From Acanthornis magna (Eukaryota; Chordata; Aves; Passeriformes; Acanthizidae): a stretch of DNA of 64,000 bases. The stretch is from the NCBI GenBank assembly GCA_036785705.1, contig JAWUZG010000036.1, positions 10,039,501-10,103,500 of the forward strand. The letters are read 5' to 3'. The position numbers and the translations under genes were made by a program. Shown piece by piece: positions 40,001 to 50,700 of the stretch. Positions within the stretch are counted from its first letter, which is position 1; the number at the start of each line of letters is the position of its first letter. The notes under the pieces are model-generated. The model did no database searches. It was not told the origin of the DNA and was given only the letters and a program-made list of their open reading frames with translations.

Positions 40001-41276
40001 GGAAGAGGTCAACCTAGACTAAGCAGTTCATATCTGTGGTAAATCAATTTCCAGGAGCAGATCATCAGAAACTAAAAAAATCAGGAGGATTTTTTTAAGA
40101 GACTGACTTGAACCCTGCTTAACTAGAAAATAATGTCTGACATATGCAGTGAAACTTTTTCACAGCATTTCAATTAAAATTTGGCAGCCACATAAGCAAT
40201 ACCTTGTATTGTTACAACTGACCTTATTGCAGGAAGCATATATGGAATTGCAGGCTCAGGTAGCCTGCCAGCTCTCCTGTGAACATGAAGGATACACACC
40301 ATAAGTATTACTGGTGGTGTTTGAGATCTAATAAGAGCCTCATTACCATTCTTTCTCAATAAGGAAATTGCTGGTTGGCTAATGGTGTTGGTAATCATTC
40401 AGTATATGTTTTTCATTTCTAAGTACATGTACATTAATATTAATGGAGCTCTGCCTACATCTTGTGCTTGATGATGAATGAAAACTGCCTAATACAACAA
40501 ATAACTCTTCAGTTTTCTAGAATATTTAATCTGAGAAGGAATAGGTTATGTCCTCTTTTACAATACCTCCCCAAACAACAAAGAGCTGTCCACATGAGCC
40601 GTGTGATATGCAAGGTGAGGTTTCCATAAATGTTATTTTCTTCTGGTTACCACAGTTTCTTTTCACAGAGGAGGCAGTGTGTGGGGACAACCCTACTGTC
40701 ACAGGTCTGCAGATCAAGTGTTGGAGCAGGAGAGAGCCTCTAAACACCTGAGCCTAACTTACTGCACTGCTCTTCCATCCCCTGTGGCTCAGGGAGGAGC
40801 AGTGTCACGCACTTTCTGCTGGCCCTCCCCAGTCATTGCAGCAAGGGCTTAGCTCTTGATAGGAGTCAGAAGGACTTGAGAAACGGGGAGAGACAAATAC
40901 TTCAATTTTCTCTCAGACAGTGGCAAACTGTATTAGCATATCTGCTAAAGGGAAGCCAGGGTTCACATTCTGTCAAGGTCTTGGAAGAAGACCCCAAAGA
41001 GAGCTTGCAATTGCCCTCCATGCTCTGAGACCTGTGCCCAACCAGGATTTTGGAACATTAGGTGACTTCTTTAGGCGTTTTGCTTACAATGTGCATGCAG
41101 GTTTTTCTTCTGACGGTCCTGTCCATCAAGCCTAGTTTTAGGTTGTAAAAATTTTAAGGATAGATTTTCTTTGGCAGATTTTCTTCAACAGCTTTTCCTT
41201 TTTGAAAGTTCTTTTTCTGAACACACTTTTAAAAACTGCTCTTCAAATGCATCCAACTGTTCCCTCAGTGATAAAG
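37086..41276. other. Unique DNA, no gene supported
   Basis: This stretch includes the longest non-CR1 minus-strand open frame (37326-37754, 142 codons, starting at GTG rather than ATG, with no recognisable domain), which I treat as chance. A CT-rich tract lies at about 38665-38715. A moderately GC-rich segment at about 40700-41110 has no recognised content. Confidence 0.5.
39001..39069. repeat. AT-rich imperfect palindromic tract
   Basis: Almost pure A/T sequence made of TATAAT/ATATAT steps with imperfect dyad symmetry. It is typical of an unstable AT-rich satellite-like island. Confidence 0.75.
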
Positions 41277-41305
41277 ACACACACACACGTGCACACACAC
41301 ACACA
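41277..41305 (+). repeat. (AC)n dinucleotide repeat with central CACGTG
   Basis: The sequence alternates purine and pyrimidine without interruption for 29 bases. The AC run is interrupted once by GTGC, which creates a CACGTG E-box at 41286-41291. Such alternation favours Z-DNA. Confidence 0.95.
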
Positions 41306-41799
41306 GCTTCCAGTGCTATTGAAATAAACTCACTAGGAGCAATTTTCTGCAGTTTCTATTGTTATACTAATAACCACGTTCAGGTTCCACATACCACATC
41401 CTACCTCCCTCCCACAAGCTATGTTCTGCCTGTAGGCAGAGCTGCCATGAACAATAGAAAGTGCATCTCACTCAAACTTTGGCTATGCTGTAAATCAAGT
41501 GTCTGAAATACATATTGCTTTTAACACTTTGAAATGGCAGCGGCTAACATACCACAGGTGTGCATCAAGTAATATTATGGGAAACCAACATGTAGGCAAA
41601 AGGAATTATTTCAGTTTTAGGCCAGTGAATAAATTAGCTTTTAATGGGCTGAATTCGCTCTATGGATTTATTGCTGTTATAACTAGTTGTAAAGAGACCA
41701 TTCAAAAGCCTGACAGTAAAATCTTATGACTTGTATTTTGCCACTCTGGCCAGAAAAGCAAGCAAGTTAAATTTCTCATGAACAGCTATGTTTTATTCT
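41306..41799. other. Unique DNA, no gene seen
   Basis: No repeat or gene is recognised. Open frames at 41171-41506 and 41499-41729 run through the AC repeat and AT-rich DNA and have no domain. Confidence 0.45.
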
Positions 41800-41857
41800 T
41801 CATAGAATCATTAAGTATGGAAAAGATACTTAAGATCATCAAGTCCAACTGTCAACC
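41800..41857 (-). mobile_element. CR1 LINE 3' tail fragment, minus strand
   Basis: Only the last ~58 bases of a CR1 3' UTR remain. The plus strand reads TCATAGAATCATTAAG, then GATCATCAAGTCCAACTGTC, the usual reverse-oriented CR1 terminus. It is very short, either from severe 5' truncation at insertion or later deletion. Confidence 0.85.
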
Positions 41858-42090
41858 ATTCTTGTTTGAGATAAGGCTACTTTTTTATTCAAAGCAATCA
41901 TCATTTCACATGTGGTGATATTTTATGACTGGTATTTTATCATGCCATTGCTTTCAATATATATGAATATTCCTTTGTCACTAGATGTGGAAATTTTCTT
42001 GTGAATTTCCAGGAAGCGGCCATATCTTCCCAGCTTGATTTAATTCCCTGTGCTGATGTCAATCACTTCCTGAGATTTTTTGTTTCAGGG

Positions 42091-42155
42091 TATTTATTCT
42101 GCATTTATCAGCAGAATTACTGCAGAATTATTTATTCTGCTACTTATCAGCATCT
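42091..42155 (+). repeat. Local tandem duplication (~38-bp period)
   Basis: TATTTATTCTGC followed by TTATCAGCA occurs twice, starting at 42091 and 42129, with GCAGAATTA also repeated between the copies. The second copy has diverged slightly. Confidence 0.8.
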
Positions 42156-44296
42156 GAGACCTCACCTGCCCATTTAAGTAACTGGACTAATTCCTGTTTA
42201 ACCAAGAATTTAATGCAGGAAGGTTTTGTGTCTTACATATACAGCGGCTCAAATGAGAGGACTAGACAGCACCATTTGATTTTATAATCTATGCACCAAC
42301 AATTCAGATAACATTGAATCAAGCCTAGACTTATCAGTGTCTTTGCACAGTCAGGACACCCAGTGAATTAATAAGAACACGCCAAGCAGAAGGCTAACAA
42401 GGATCCCACACCACAAGAGCGTCCGGGCACTGAGACACCTTCTTTACCCCACATACTGCAGACCATGAGAGAAGTCACCTGCTGACAGAGATGTAGGTGG
42501 GATACAAACATCTGGCACATCCACCTTTTTGAACTGTGTGGGATAGTTCTGAGAAAGCGTGAAGAGTGTAGTTTTGAGGCATAGGAAAGACTGGGGTAAG
42601 AGCAACTGTCTCCTTCACAAGAGAGGACTGCTAATTCTACAGACAACACGCCCTTTGACAGCAGAGTAGTTGCTGGAGCTTATTTTTGTCTCTGGTACTA
42701 AACTGGAAATATTTGGGCACCATCTTCTTCCAACAGAGTTCAGAAACGACCTGGTTAGATGAATTCTGTTAGCTAGTGAACATTTCTGTTGAAATAAATA
42801 CATCTTCTAAAAGACAAAGAGAGACTGAGAAGAAAGAATAAAAAGACAAGAATGATACTTCAGTGATGGACTAGTCTCATTTGCTTGGCACATATGGCTA
42901 GCTTTCATTCTCTGCTATTCCACTTCAGGGCAGTAGGCAGGGATTCAACACAGTATCCAGGGAAAACTGAGAGGGAGTCACTCTTTGAATCAGATTGGGT
43001 AGCTGTACAAGGCAATGCATAGTCATGAAATGATCCTGCTCTGAATGTCCCGCCATGCAAACTCTAAAGTAATTATTTTTGCATCCATTAGAATCTTGTT
43101 CCAACCTAGGAGTGTGCTAATAATTTTTGCCTCCCCTACTAGCAACTTTACAGAATACATTTTTTTCTTAGCTTATCAAAGACTGGGTTTTTTAATTCTA
43201 TATTATAAATAATAAATCAAATTTCTACAAGAAACAGCACAAGTTTTCAGGTACTGCTTCATAAAATCATGCTAGAGAGGTTCTGCTTCAAGAGGAGATA
43301 TTTCAGATAGTGTGTATAGGCACTAGTAGACCATTATTAAGACAAAAGCTTTCAGGATCTTGCTTCAGGACAGAAGCTCTGTTTTCTTTTGCTCTGTCTT
43401 GCTTTATTAGATTCTATTATTTATAATGTGATTCACACTTGAGTCTGAACCTGTGCAGACTAAAAAGTGTGTTATTGCGTACAATTATTGTTGTCCATAT
43501 TGTGTTCTGACTGTGAGCATTCCACACGGGGATGTAAGGGGTAAAAAAACCACTTCATTATCCTTACATAGAGAACATAAAAGCCAGCCTTCATCTGCTG
43601 AGTGGAAGATCTGCCTTCTTACCTGCTCTCTTGGGCTTGCACATCCATTAAGTAGTCATTGGATAAAATAGAGAAGCAGTCCTGCAAGGAGGGCTGTGGT
43701 CCCTTACCTCACAAATGAGTGCCCTATTCATAGGGCTAGAGAATCACACTCTTGTGAGCTCTTTCTGGCTGAATAAATCTTGAATTCCTTCTGCACAGTG
43801 GCACATCTTAAGCAGAAGGGGTATGTCTGCCTTGCCTCCCCAGGCAGCTTGTATTCTGATTACTTTAATAGAAATGTGAAGTACAGCAAGGAAGTGAGAT
43901 TGAATCTGTTTGTCTAGCTGGTTTTCCGTGTGTGTATGTGTGAGTGGGAGGGGGTGTTCATTCTTTTTGTTCTTTTAAAAATAATAACTTGATCCACTGA
44001 GCTGCAAAACCAGCTTTTGCTTTGGTTGTACTTTAGATCAAAATGTCTGACACAACAATACTTTAAAAAGATGCAAATCTTGTTAGGGATTGTTAGGCTC
44101 ACTTTCTAAAGATGGATACAAAATTGAGCCTCTCTAGGGGAAAACTGGATGACTGAGAAACTTCAAAGCCACAGAGTAGTTTAGGAGATACAGATACCTC
44201 CAGAGACAGGTAGCAACTGAGAATAGAGCCATAGTTTACAACATCAGTGTCTAACTTCTGTCCTAGTCTTTCTTCTTTTAAATCCTCTGTTAGTGT

Positions 44297-44327
44297 GTGC
44301 ACACTGCATCCCTAATGCAGTGTGCAC
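44297..44327. repeat. Perfect 13-bp stem-loop
   Basis: GTGCACACTGCAT at 44297-44309 and its exact reverse complement ATGCAGTGTGCAC at 44315-44327 are separated by the five bases CCCTA. Pairing does not extend outwards, so a microRNA precursor is unlikely. Confidence 0.95.
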
Positions 44328-45551
44328 TTCCTTAAGGACCACTATGATTTTGTAGAAGTATAACAAATTAGCAGACAGTTAAAGCAATATTCCCTACAGC
44401 TGAAAATACCTAGCTGGAACAATCACTTCTTATTAAGTGTGAAACCTGATTGTAATTTTCGTCTGTAACCTACCATAGAAATACAATGACCAAGATTAAA
44501 TGAATCATACTCTGCTGTGACTTAAATGTACCACAAAACTTAAATGAAAAATGTGGTTGGATGTACCAAGGTCTCTGGTTTAAATTATGCAATATTTGCA
44601 TTCTTATCTACATGTTAGAAAAATCTGCTTGATGCATAAATATACTGAGAAGCAATAGAATCAAATAGATTAATGATTGTGATTAATATCAGATATGGTA
44701 TATAATAGGAATTGCAGATTTGAGTGAGAAAGTCTGTTGTTCAGCAGAGATGTCTCTGAGACAGAAACTGAGAACACTAGTGTTATCTGAAAAGTGAAAA
44801 AATACTGGAGTAGAATATGAGTCAATATTAATTAGTTCTTAGAATTATATGGAAAAAAAGCTAAATGCTATCACACATAGAAATTGTAACTAAATTCTTA
44901 GCAATTATTTTTTTAAAAATGGTTAGAGTCAATATAAAAAGGTAATTCAAAATTAATTATTTTGTGATATCACATTTTCACTGTAATAGTAATTTATAAC
45001 TTTAACATGCTTTTTAATTATCATTTTACTGAATATTTTAAAAAAGATCTTTTTGGTAAAATCTTGCTTGGATTCCATTAACACTTTTAAGAACTCTTAA
45101 AAAAAATGATGCAGTTTATTTGTGTACATGAAGGCACGTTATCAAAAACTATATACTCTGGCACCTTGCTGAAATAGGCATTTCTATCAGGAGAGCATGC
45201 AGAAAGGTGCAAGTCAAGTTGGGAGAAAAAATTGTTGCCACCTTCGGTATTGCAAAATCCTGCATGAGATAATATTTGTTTCTTAAACCAAGATTTCTCT
45301 TTCATTGACCTACACTTTTATCTGCCCAATTTATATTATTATAAACATCAATATTATTAGTATGTTAATTTTAAGACTCGTCTTCTAAATGTTTGCCCAT
45401 TTTGCAGGCAGAATATGTTTTCCATCAAGCACAGTAGTCACAGGACTAAAATATTGAATGGATATATCTGACATTCTAGGAAACTCTCATTTCTACATGA
45501 AAATTGATATTCTTTTGCACAGCTAACTCACGACTTTGTGCTTCAGACTTT

Positions 45552-46369
45552 AAGGACAAGATGTTATCTAGAGGGACCTGGACAAGCTTGAGAACTGGGC
45601 CCACAGGAATTTCATGAGGTTTAACAAGACCAAGTGCTGGTGCTGTCCCCGGGTAGGGACAACCCCCGGTATCAGCACAGGCTGGGCATGGACAGATCAG
45701 AGCAGCCCTGCCCAGAAGGACTTGGGGGTGCTGTGGGTGAGAGGCTGGACATGCCCCAGCCATGGCACTCCCAGCCCAGAGAGCCAAACGTGTCCTGGGC
45801 TGCATCCAGAGCCCCGTGGGCAGCAGGGGAGGGAGGGGATTCTGCCCCTCTGCTCTGCTCTGGTGAGACCCACCTGGAGCCCTGCATCAGCTCTGGGGTC
45901 CCTGCACAGGAGGGACAGGGACCTGCTGGAGTCCAAAGGAGGCCATGAAATTGATCAGAGGGGTGGAGCATCTCTCCTGCAAGAAGAGGCTGGGAGAATT
46001 GGGGCTGTTCAGCCTGAAAAAGTGAAGGCTTTGGGGTGACCTAATTGTGACCTTCCTGTACCTGAAGGGAGCCTGCAAGAAAGATGGAGAGAGACCTGTC
46101 AATAAGAGTCTGTAGTGACAGGACAAACCTACTGAAAGAGAGCAGGTTTAGATCGGATATTAGGAATAAATTCTTTACTGTGGGGGTGGTCAGGCACTGG
46201 AGCAGGCTGTCCTGTGGATTCCCCATTCCTGGAAATGTTTAAGGCTAGGCTGGATGGAGCTCTGAGCAGCCTGGTCTAGCATAAGCTGTCCCTGTCCATG
46301 GCAGGGGGATTGCGACTAGATGATCTATAAGGTCTCTTCCAGTCCACATTATTCTATGATTCTATGATG
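45552..46369 (+). mobile_element. CR1 LINE fragment, plus strand, with intact 3' repeat
   Basis: About 818 bases of CR1. The 5' end lies in the reverse transcriptase C-terminal region (RFNKTKCW at about 45615, then [14 protein letters not shown] residues in two frames). It continues through the connection block and the 3' UTR to 'ATGATCTATAAGGTCTCTTC' and two copies of ATTCTATG at 46351-46366. Frameshifts and stops interrupt the frame. Bases 45786-45917 are identical, in inverted orientation, to 53665-53796 in the CR1 copy 7.7 kb away, although the rest of the two copies is clearly diverged. Confidence 0.95.
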
Positions 46370-49349
46370 TGATTCCATACTGAGAAACTTCAGGAATGCT
46401 AGTGGCAGAGCCATTCTCCTCATAACACTACTGCTACTGAATGGACACGTCTCACGAAATTCAAGTAGGTCTTACTGAAGGGAAAATGCTACATTGGTTG
46501 TAAGATTGCAGATAAAATTCCTGAAAATTTTAGGTAATGAACTGTGTATGATTTCTGCCCTTCACATTTACCCTGCATGTAAGAGAGATTTATTTTCATT
46601 TTGTTTTATTCTTATGGGAAAAAAGGAAAAAATGTTTTCTGATACTATGAAAAGATGCATACCTTTTTGATATCTCCTTAAGCACTTGGTTATGTCCCTC
46701 TACTGGCACAGTAAAAAACAGCTTGTTATTATCAGTCTATATATTTCTCCTTTCTATTTCTCAGATTCTTCTTTCCTGTCTTTTGAGAAATTTCACATTT
46801 TAGAAAAATCTAAAGGCAAAGTTTAAAGCACAGGAAACACGTATTTAACTAAAATAGCCCTTCCTACACTGATTCCAAGAATTTATGTGGTGGTAAAAGA
46901 TACTGAAATAACAAAAATAGATGAGTCTATAAAACCAGAAATCTTCAAATATCATAGCAATCCAAGTTACATATTCATACAAGTGAAATGGACTGTGTTT
47001 AAATTGTGATCCTTCAAGTAACTAATGAGATCAAAAACATAATAATCCAAAATTACATACAGCAAGAAGTGAATGAAGCAAGCACCCTTACTCTGAGCAC
47101 TTCAGACTGGATGGAAGACTGCTGGGAACAATCTAGATAAGTTCTGGCCTACATTCAGTCAGTTATGTCACAAGCTGGACAGAGAACAAATCTGATTCCT
47201 ATTTGTTGTTCTTGCTTTGACCACATTAACTGCAGGCATAATTAAGTTTGCAAAGAATAGAAGACTCCCCCCCCTCAGCCCTGGGAAATGGGCTGGGTTT
47301 TGAAAAGAAAAAAAATTTGCTTATACCTTATAGCAATAGCAAATAGCTTATTGCTTAGTATTTCCTTGAGGTTCTTACACATTTCTATATTCTAACAAAG
47401 GCCTCAAAAAAACTCCCTTTGGTTTTTAGATTTAGATTTCCACCAAGAATAACAGAGAAATTTATGTCAAGGATTACCATATCTTTCTGCCAGACTGGCC
47501 TAAATGCCATAATGCCACAAAGAAATTAGACAAATTTATGCTTCTGTGTGGCATTGGCCAGAACACCAGGACTTGTTATTACAACATGCTGAAGAGTCTT
47601 AACTTCTCTCCAACATCTCATCAAGTCAGGTTCCCAGTTTCTTACTTTCATGTAGCCCAAATAAAACCAGAAGGCAAAGGAACAATGCTTCCACTAAGCC
47701 ATTTTTCACTTCCTGCAGCTGGGCACACGGACATGTTCTGTGTGCCCAAAAAACTCAGGGAGGTCCCAGTGGTAGCTCACATGAAGGTCTGACACGGTTT
47801 CTCAACAACCACAAAAGGTAAACATGTCGTTTTTGTGCCGGACTGGTAAGAAGGAGCTAGCAGCATAGAGAACACAGTGGCAAGCATAAGAAAAGTTTTT
47901 ATATAGATGGTCTGACAATTATCTAGTTAATCTGTGTGCAGAATAGAAGAAATCTGGGGTAGAACCAAAGATATTTTATTGCATGTTTACAGACATTTTT
48001 CTTCTGGCTAAAGCATGTCTATATTTTGCAGATTCAGGATTTTTCTTAGGCTCCTCTTATTATACAGGCTATGGAATTGCCACATATAATGTGGATACAG
48101 ATTTGATTTGGCTTTTCTCAAGGATTATGCAATGTCTTAAATCATGCATGTGGTTCTGCACTATGGCAGAATACAAATTACAGAATAGACACAAATTTTT
48201 ATTCATGTTTACAATGTTGACACTTTCATAAAAAACAGGAAAATTCAAGAGTTCTAATTACAGATTTTCATAATGTTCATAATGTGATTTTCATAACATA
48301 CTATTCTATATGTCGTTTAAGTGACATGGAATTTTCTTTCTCCTTTATTATTTTTTGTTCACTTTGCCGTTTAAGAAACAAAGATACATGAAACATTTCC
48401 TATCCTTTAAATGACAAAATTGTTTCTCCTCATTGGAGAAATTTTGAGGTCTTGTAATTATCAGAGAAATTTGAGCTGCTGTCGTCACTCTATCATGGTA
48501 TACAACTGGAGAGCGTTGTTGCACATGTAGTGCCCCAATGCAGAGCAAGTCTTAAGTCAGTAACAAATTTATATAATGTAGGCTGCATTTTAGTATCCGC
48601 TATTTACACCGCTGACTGCTGAGCTCTGCAGACTGTGATTGATGTGCTGCTGATGCTGCTGTTCTTGCCTGACAGTCATGGAAGGTAAAGATATCCCACT
48701 AAGCTATAGAACAAAATTTGAGCAGAAATGTCATACAGAGAAATGGCATTAAAGTGCTCATGAAATTTAGCAACCCCCGAAGTTTGTCTGTAGGCAGAAG
48801 TGAGTTTCTAAGTGTTGAGTGGACTGAGAATAAGGCATTTGACATGCTGACCTTTTCAACAAAGGTCAAATGAATAATTTGGATAGCGCTGAGTGTTTCT
48901 CCACACCCTTCTCTCTCTAACTTGATTTTCTGCTAGGTATCTTATTTGAATGAATATTTCAAGAGGTCAATATGGACAAAATTCAATGACCAGCACAGAT
49001 TTGAAAATGTTCTATAGTCTTACTTAATCTGCTGTTTAAACCTAACTGTTATTTGGACATCATGGTCAAAAAACTTTGAAACCTTTTGACGCTGTTTCTT
49101 CTATATGAAATTTTGAAGATATGACCAACTGTCTTTTTAGAAAGTATTTAGCTACCATAATACTTTAATGACATATTTAATTGGATCACAGCTTGAAGTG
49201 GTAGCAAACTGAGTTTGCCCTTTGCTTTAACGTACCTAGGAATCCTGATCTATATTCCTGATTGCTATTGAATTTTCTAGATTTCATTATAAAATCAATA
49301 ACCGTTGCACATGGTAAAATAGTTTACAAGAACTGCAACATATTGTGGA
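46370..49349. other. AT-rich unique DNA, no gene seen
   Basis: No supported gene, repeat family or RNA gene. A run of eight C lies near 47268. The open frames at 47538-47792 and 47983-48231 have no recognisable domain. Confidence 0.5.
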
Positions 49350-49620
49350 CTTCTGAAAACATACTGAGCTCACTGAAGCCACCCAGGCAGCCAATTAGGA
49401 GAAAACATCTATTAAGGAAAAACAGGGCAGTCCCATTGACTGCTATTGATTTTCTCAGCCCTGTGAAAAGACAATCAATTAGATAAAGAAGGCTAATGTT
49501 ACAGCTGCAATTTAATAACCCCTAAAGAAAGGAGGAGGGCTATTGATTCCTGACATGGAATGCAGAGCTTATTGAAATATACTGAACTTCACCTGTCTTA
49601 TAATCAGGCCTCGAGGAAAG
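49350..49620. promoter_or_regulatory. Candidate conserved non-coding block
   Basis: Non-repetitive block with several PBX/HOX-like cores: GCCAATTAGG, CTATTGATTTTC, GACAATCAATTAGATAAAG (about 49470) and CTATTGATTCC. The repeated ATTGAT/ATCAAT half-sites within 170 bases are notable. Regulatory function is inferred. Confidence 0.25.
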
Positions 49621-50630
49621 AAGGTCTTTTTGGGACTCAATGTAACTTGTGGCATAGAATCTCAACTATTAAACTGGCTTGGTGATGTCAGACCTAAGAG
49701 ATGCAAATGAAACAAAAGTTTAGAGGAAACACAAGCCCAGGGTTGAATACTAAATCACAGGAGCTATTGAGAGACACTGTTTTGGTGAAGGTTGTTTCTC
49801 TTTTTCATACAGAAAGCACCAGAGTACCACCTGTCATTTTCAAAAGCAAAGTCAGTTTTGCCAACCACCCGTGAATGACAAATAAAGCTTTATATGAAAC
49901 ACAAGGGCATATTATGTGCTATTGTGTGTTCTGCTAAGTGCTAATTTATCTGGCTTGTTCTCTTCAGCAAACACACGCACAGACACATGAAATAATCCAT
50001 CTAATTATGTAGCTATTTAGGAGAAAAACAAAGCAAGGTGTTTTTGTCTGAAACAGAAGGTACATGATACAACAAAGGTTTCATCAAAACCTAACACAGT
50101 TAATGAAAATAAATGAAGTGGGGTAGCTGTAACAATTTTTGAACAAATAAACTTTTTCCAGTTTTATATTTAGGGTAGACCCAGCTGCCTTTCATAAATA
50201 GTTGAGTACTTTCTTTTATTTTTTGATAGTCCTTAATTGGAAATGGCTAATAGGCCTTGTGGCTTTCCACTATGAAATCTGGTTTAAAATACCTTATATA
50301 GATATTTTCTTTATGTTCTTTTTCTATTGCTTGTATTTGATCCTTTCTCTGTCATTATATATATGCCTCCTTTTTTACCAGTAGACAGCTGCTATTCACA
50401 ATAATTGCCAGGGCAGTCAATTATACTTTAAATAGGCCCACTTGAGGGCAAATGAGCGTATGGTAGTCTAAATTGTGCTGGAGACATATTATACACAAAG
50501 ACTGTCATTTCAAGCATCTGGAACATGACAAATATTATTTGGAAGCAGTGCAGTATCTATATAGTATGTGTACTCTATATCAGTGTAGCAATACCCAGTG
50601 AGCTGTATTTGCATGCTTTGCAATGCAGAT
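49621..50630. other. AT-rich unique DNA, no gene seen
   Basis: No gene seen. A short block at about 50390-50475 with CAATAATTGCC and CAATTATAC is conserved-element-like but weak. A reverse octamer ATTTGCAT at 50607-50614 lies just upstream of the tetranucleotide array. Confidence 0.45.
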
Positions 50631-50635
50631 ATCTG

Positions 50636-50693
<58 letters not shown>

Positions 50694-50700
50694 ATCTATC
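50631..50700 (+). repeat. (CTAT)n microsatellite
   Basis: Pure CTAT repeats run from 50637 to 50693 (just over 14 units), followed by a phase-shifted ATCTATC. The periodic protein translations here (SIYL repeats) are artefacts of the repeat. Confidence 0.98.

Larger units (their letters stand above)
41858..45551. other. Unique DNA, no gene supported
   Basis: No gene is recognised. A local duplication occurs at 42091-42155 and a perfect hairpin at 44297-44327 (both listed separately). The GT/G-rich segment at about 43925-43960 is simple-sequence-like. The segment at about 42400-42800 is somewhat GC-richer with two minus-strand open frames that show no domain. Confidence 0.5.

Noticed and set aside
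45614..46039. Overlapping 99-141-codon frames on both strands
   Set aside because: They are frames of one GC-rich CR1 copy; the CR1 frame itself is broken and is annotated as a mobile element.
48676..48684. 9-nt microexon between an acceptor-like GACAG and a donor-like GTAAAG
   Set aside because: Such signals arise by chance and there is no neighbouring exon to connect it to.
50631..50700. Regular array as a possible CRISPR
   Set aside because: The period is 4 bp with no spacers; it is a simple microsatellite in a vertebrate genome.
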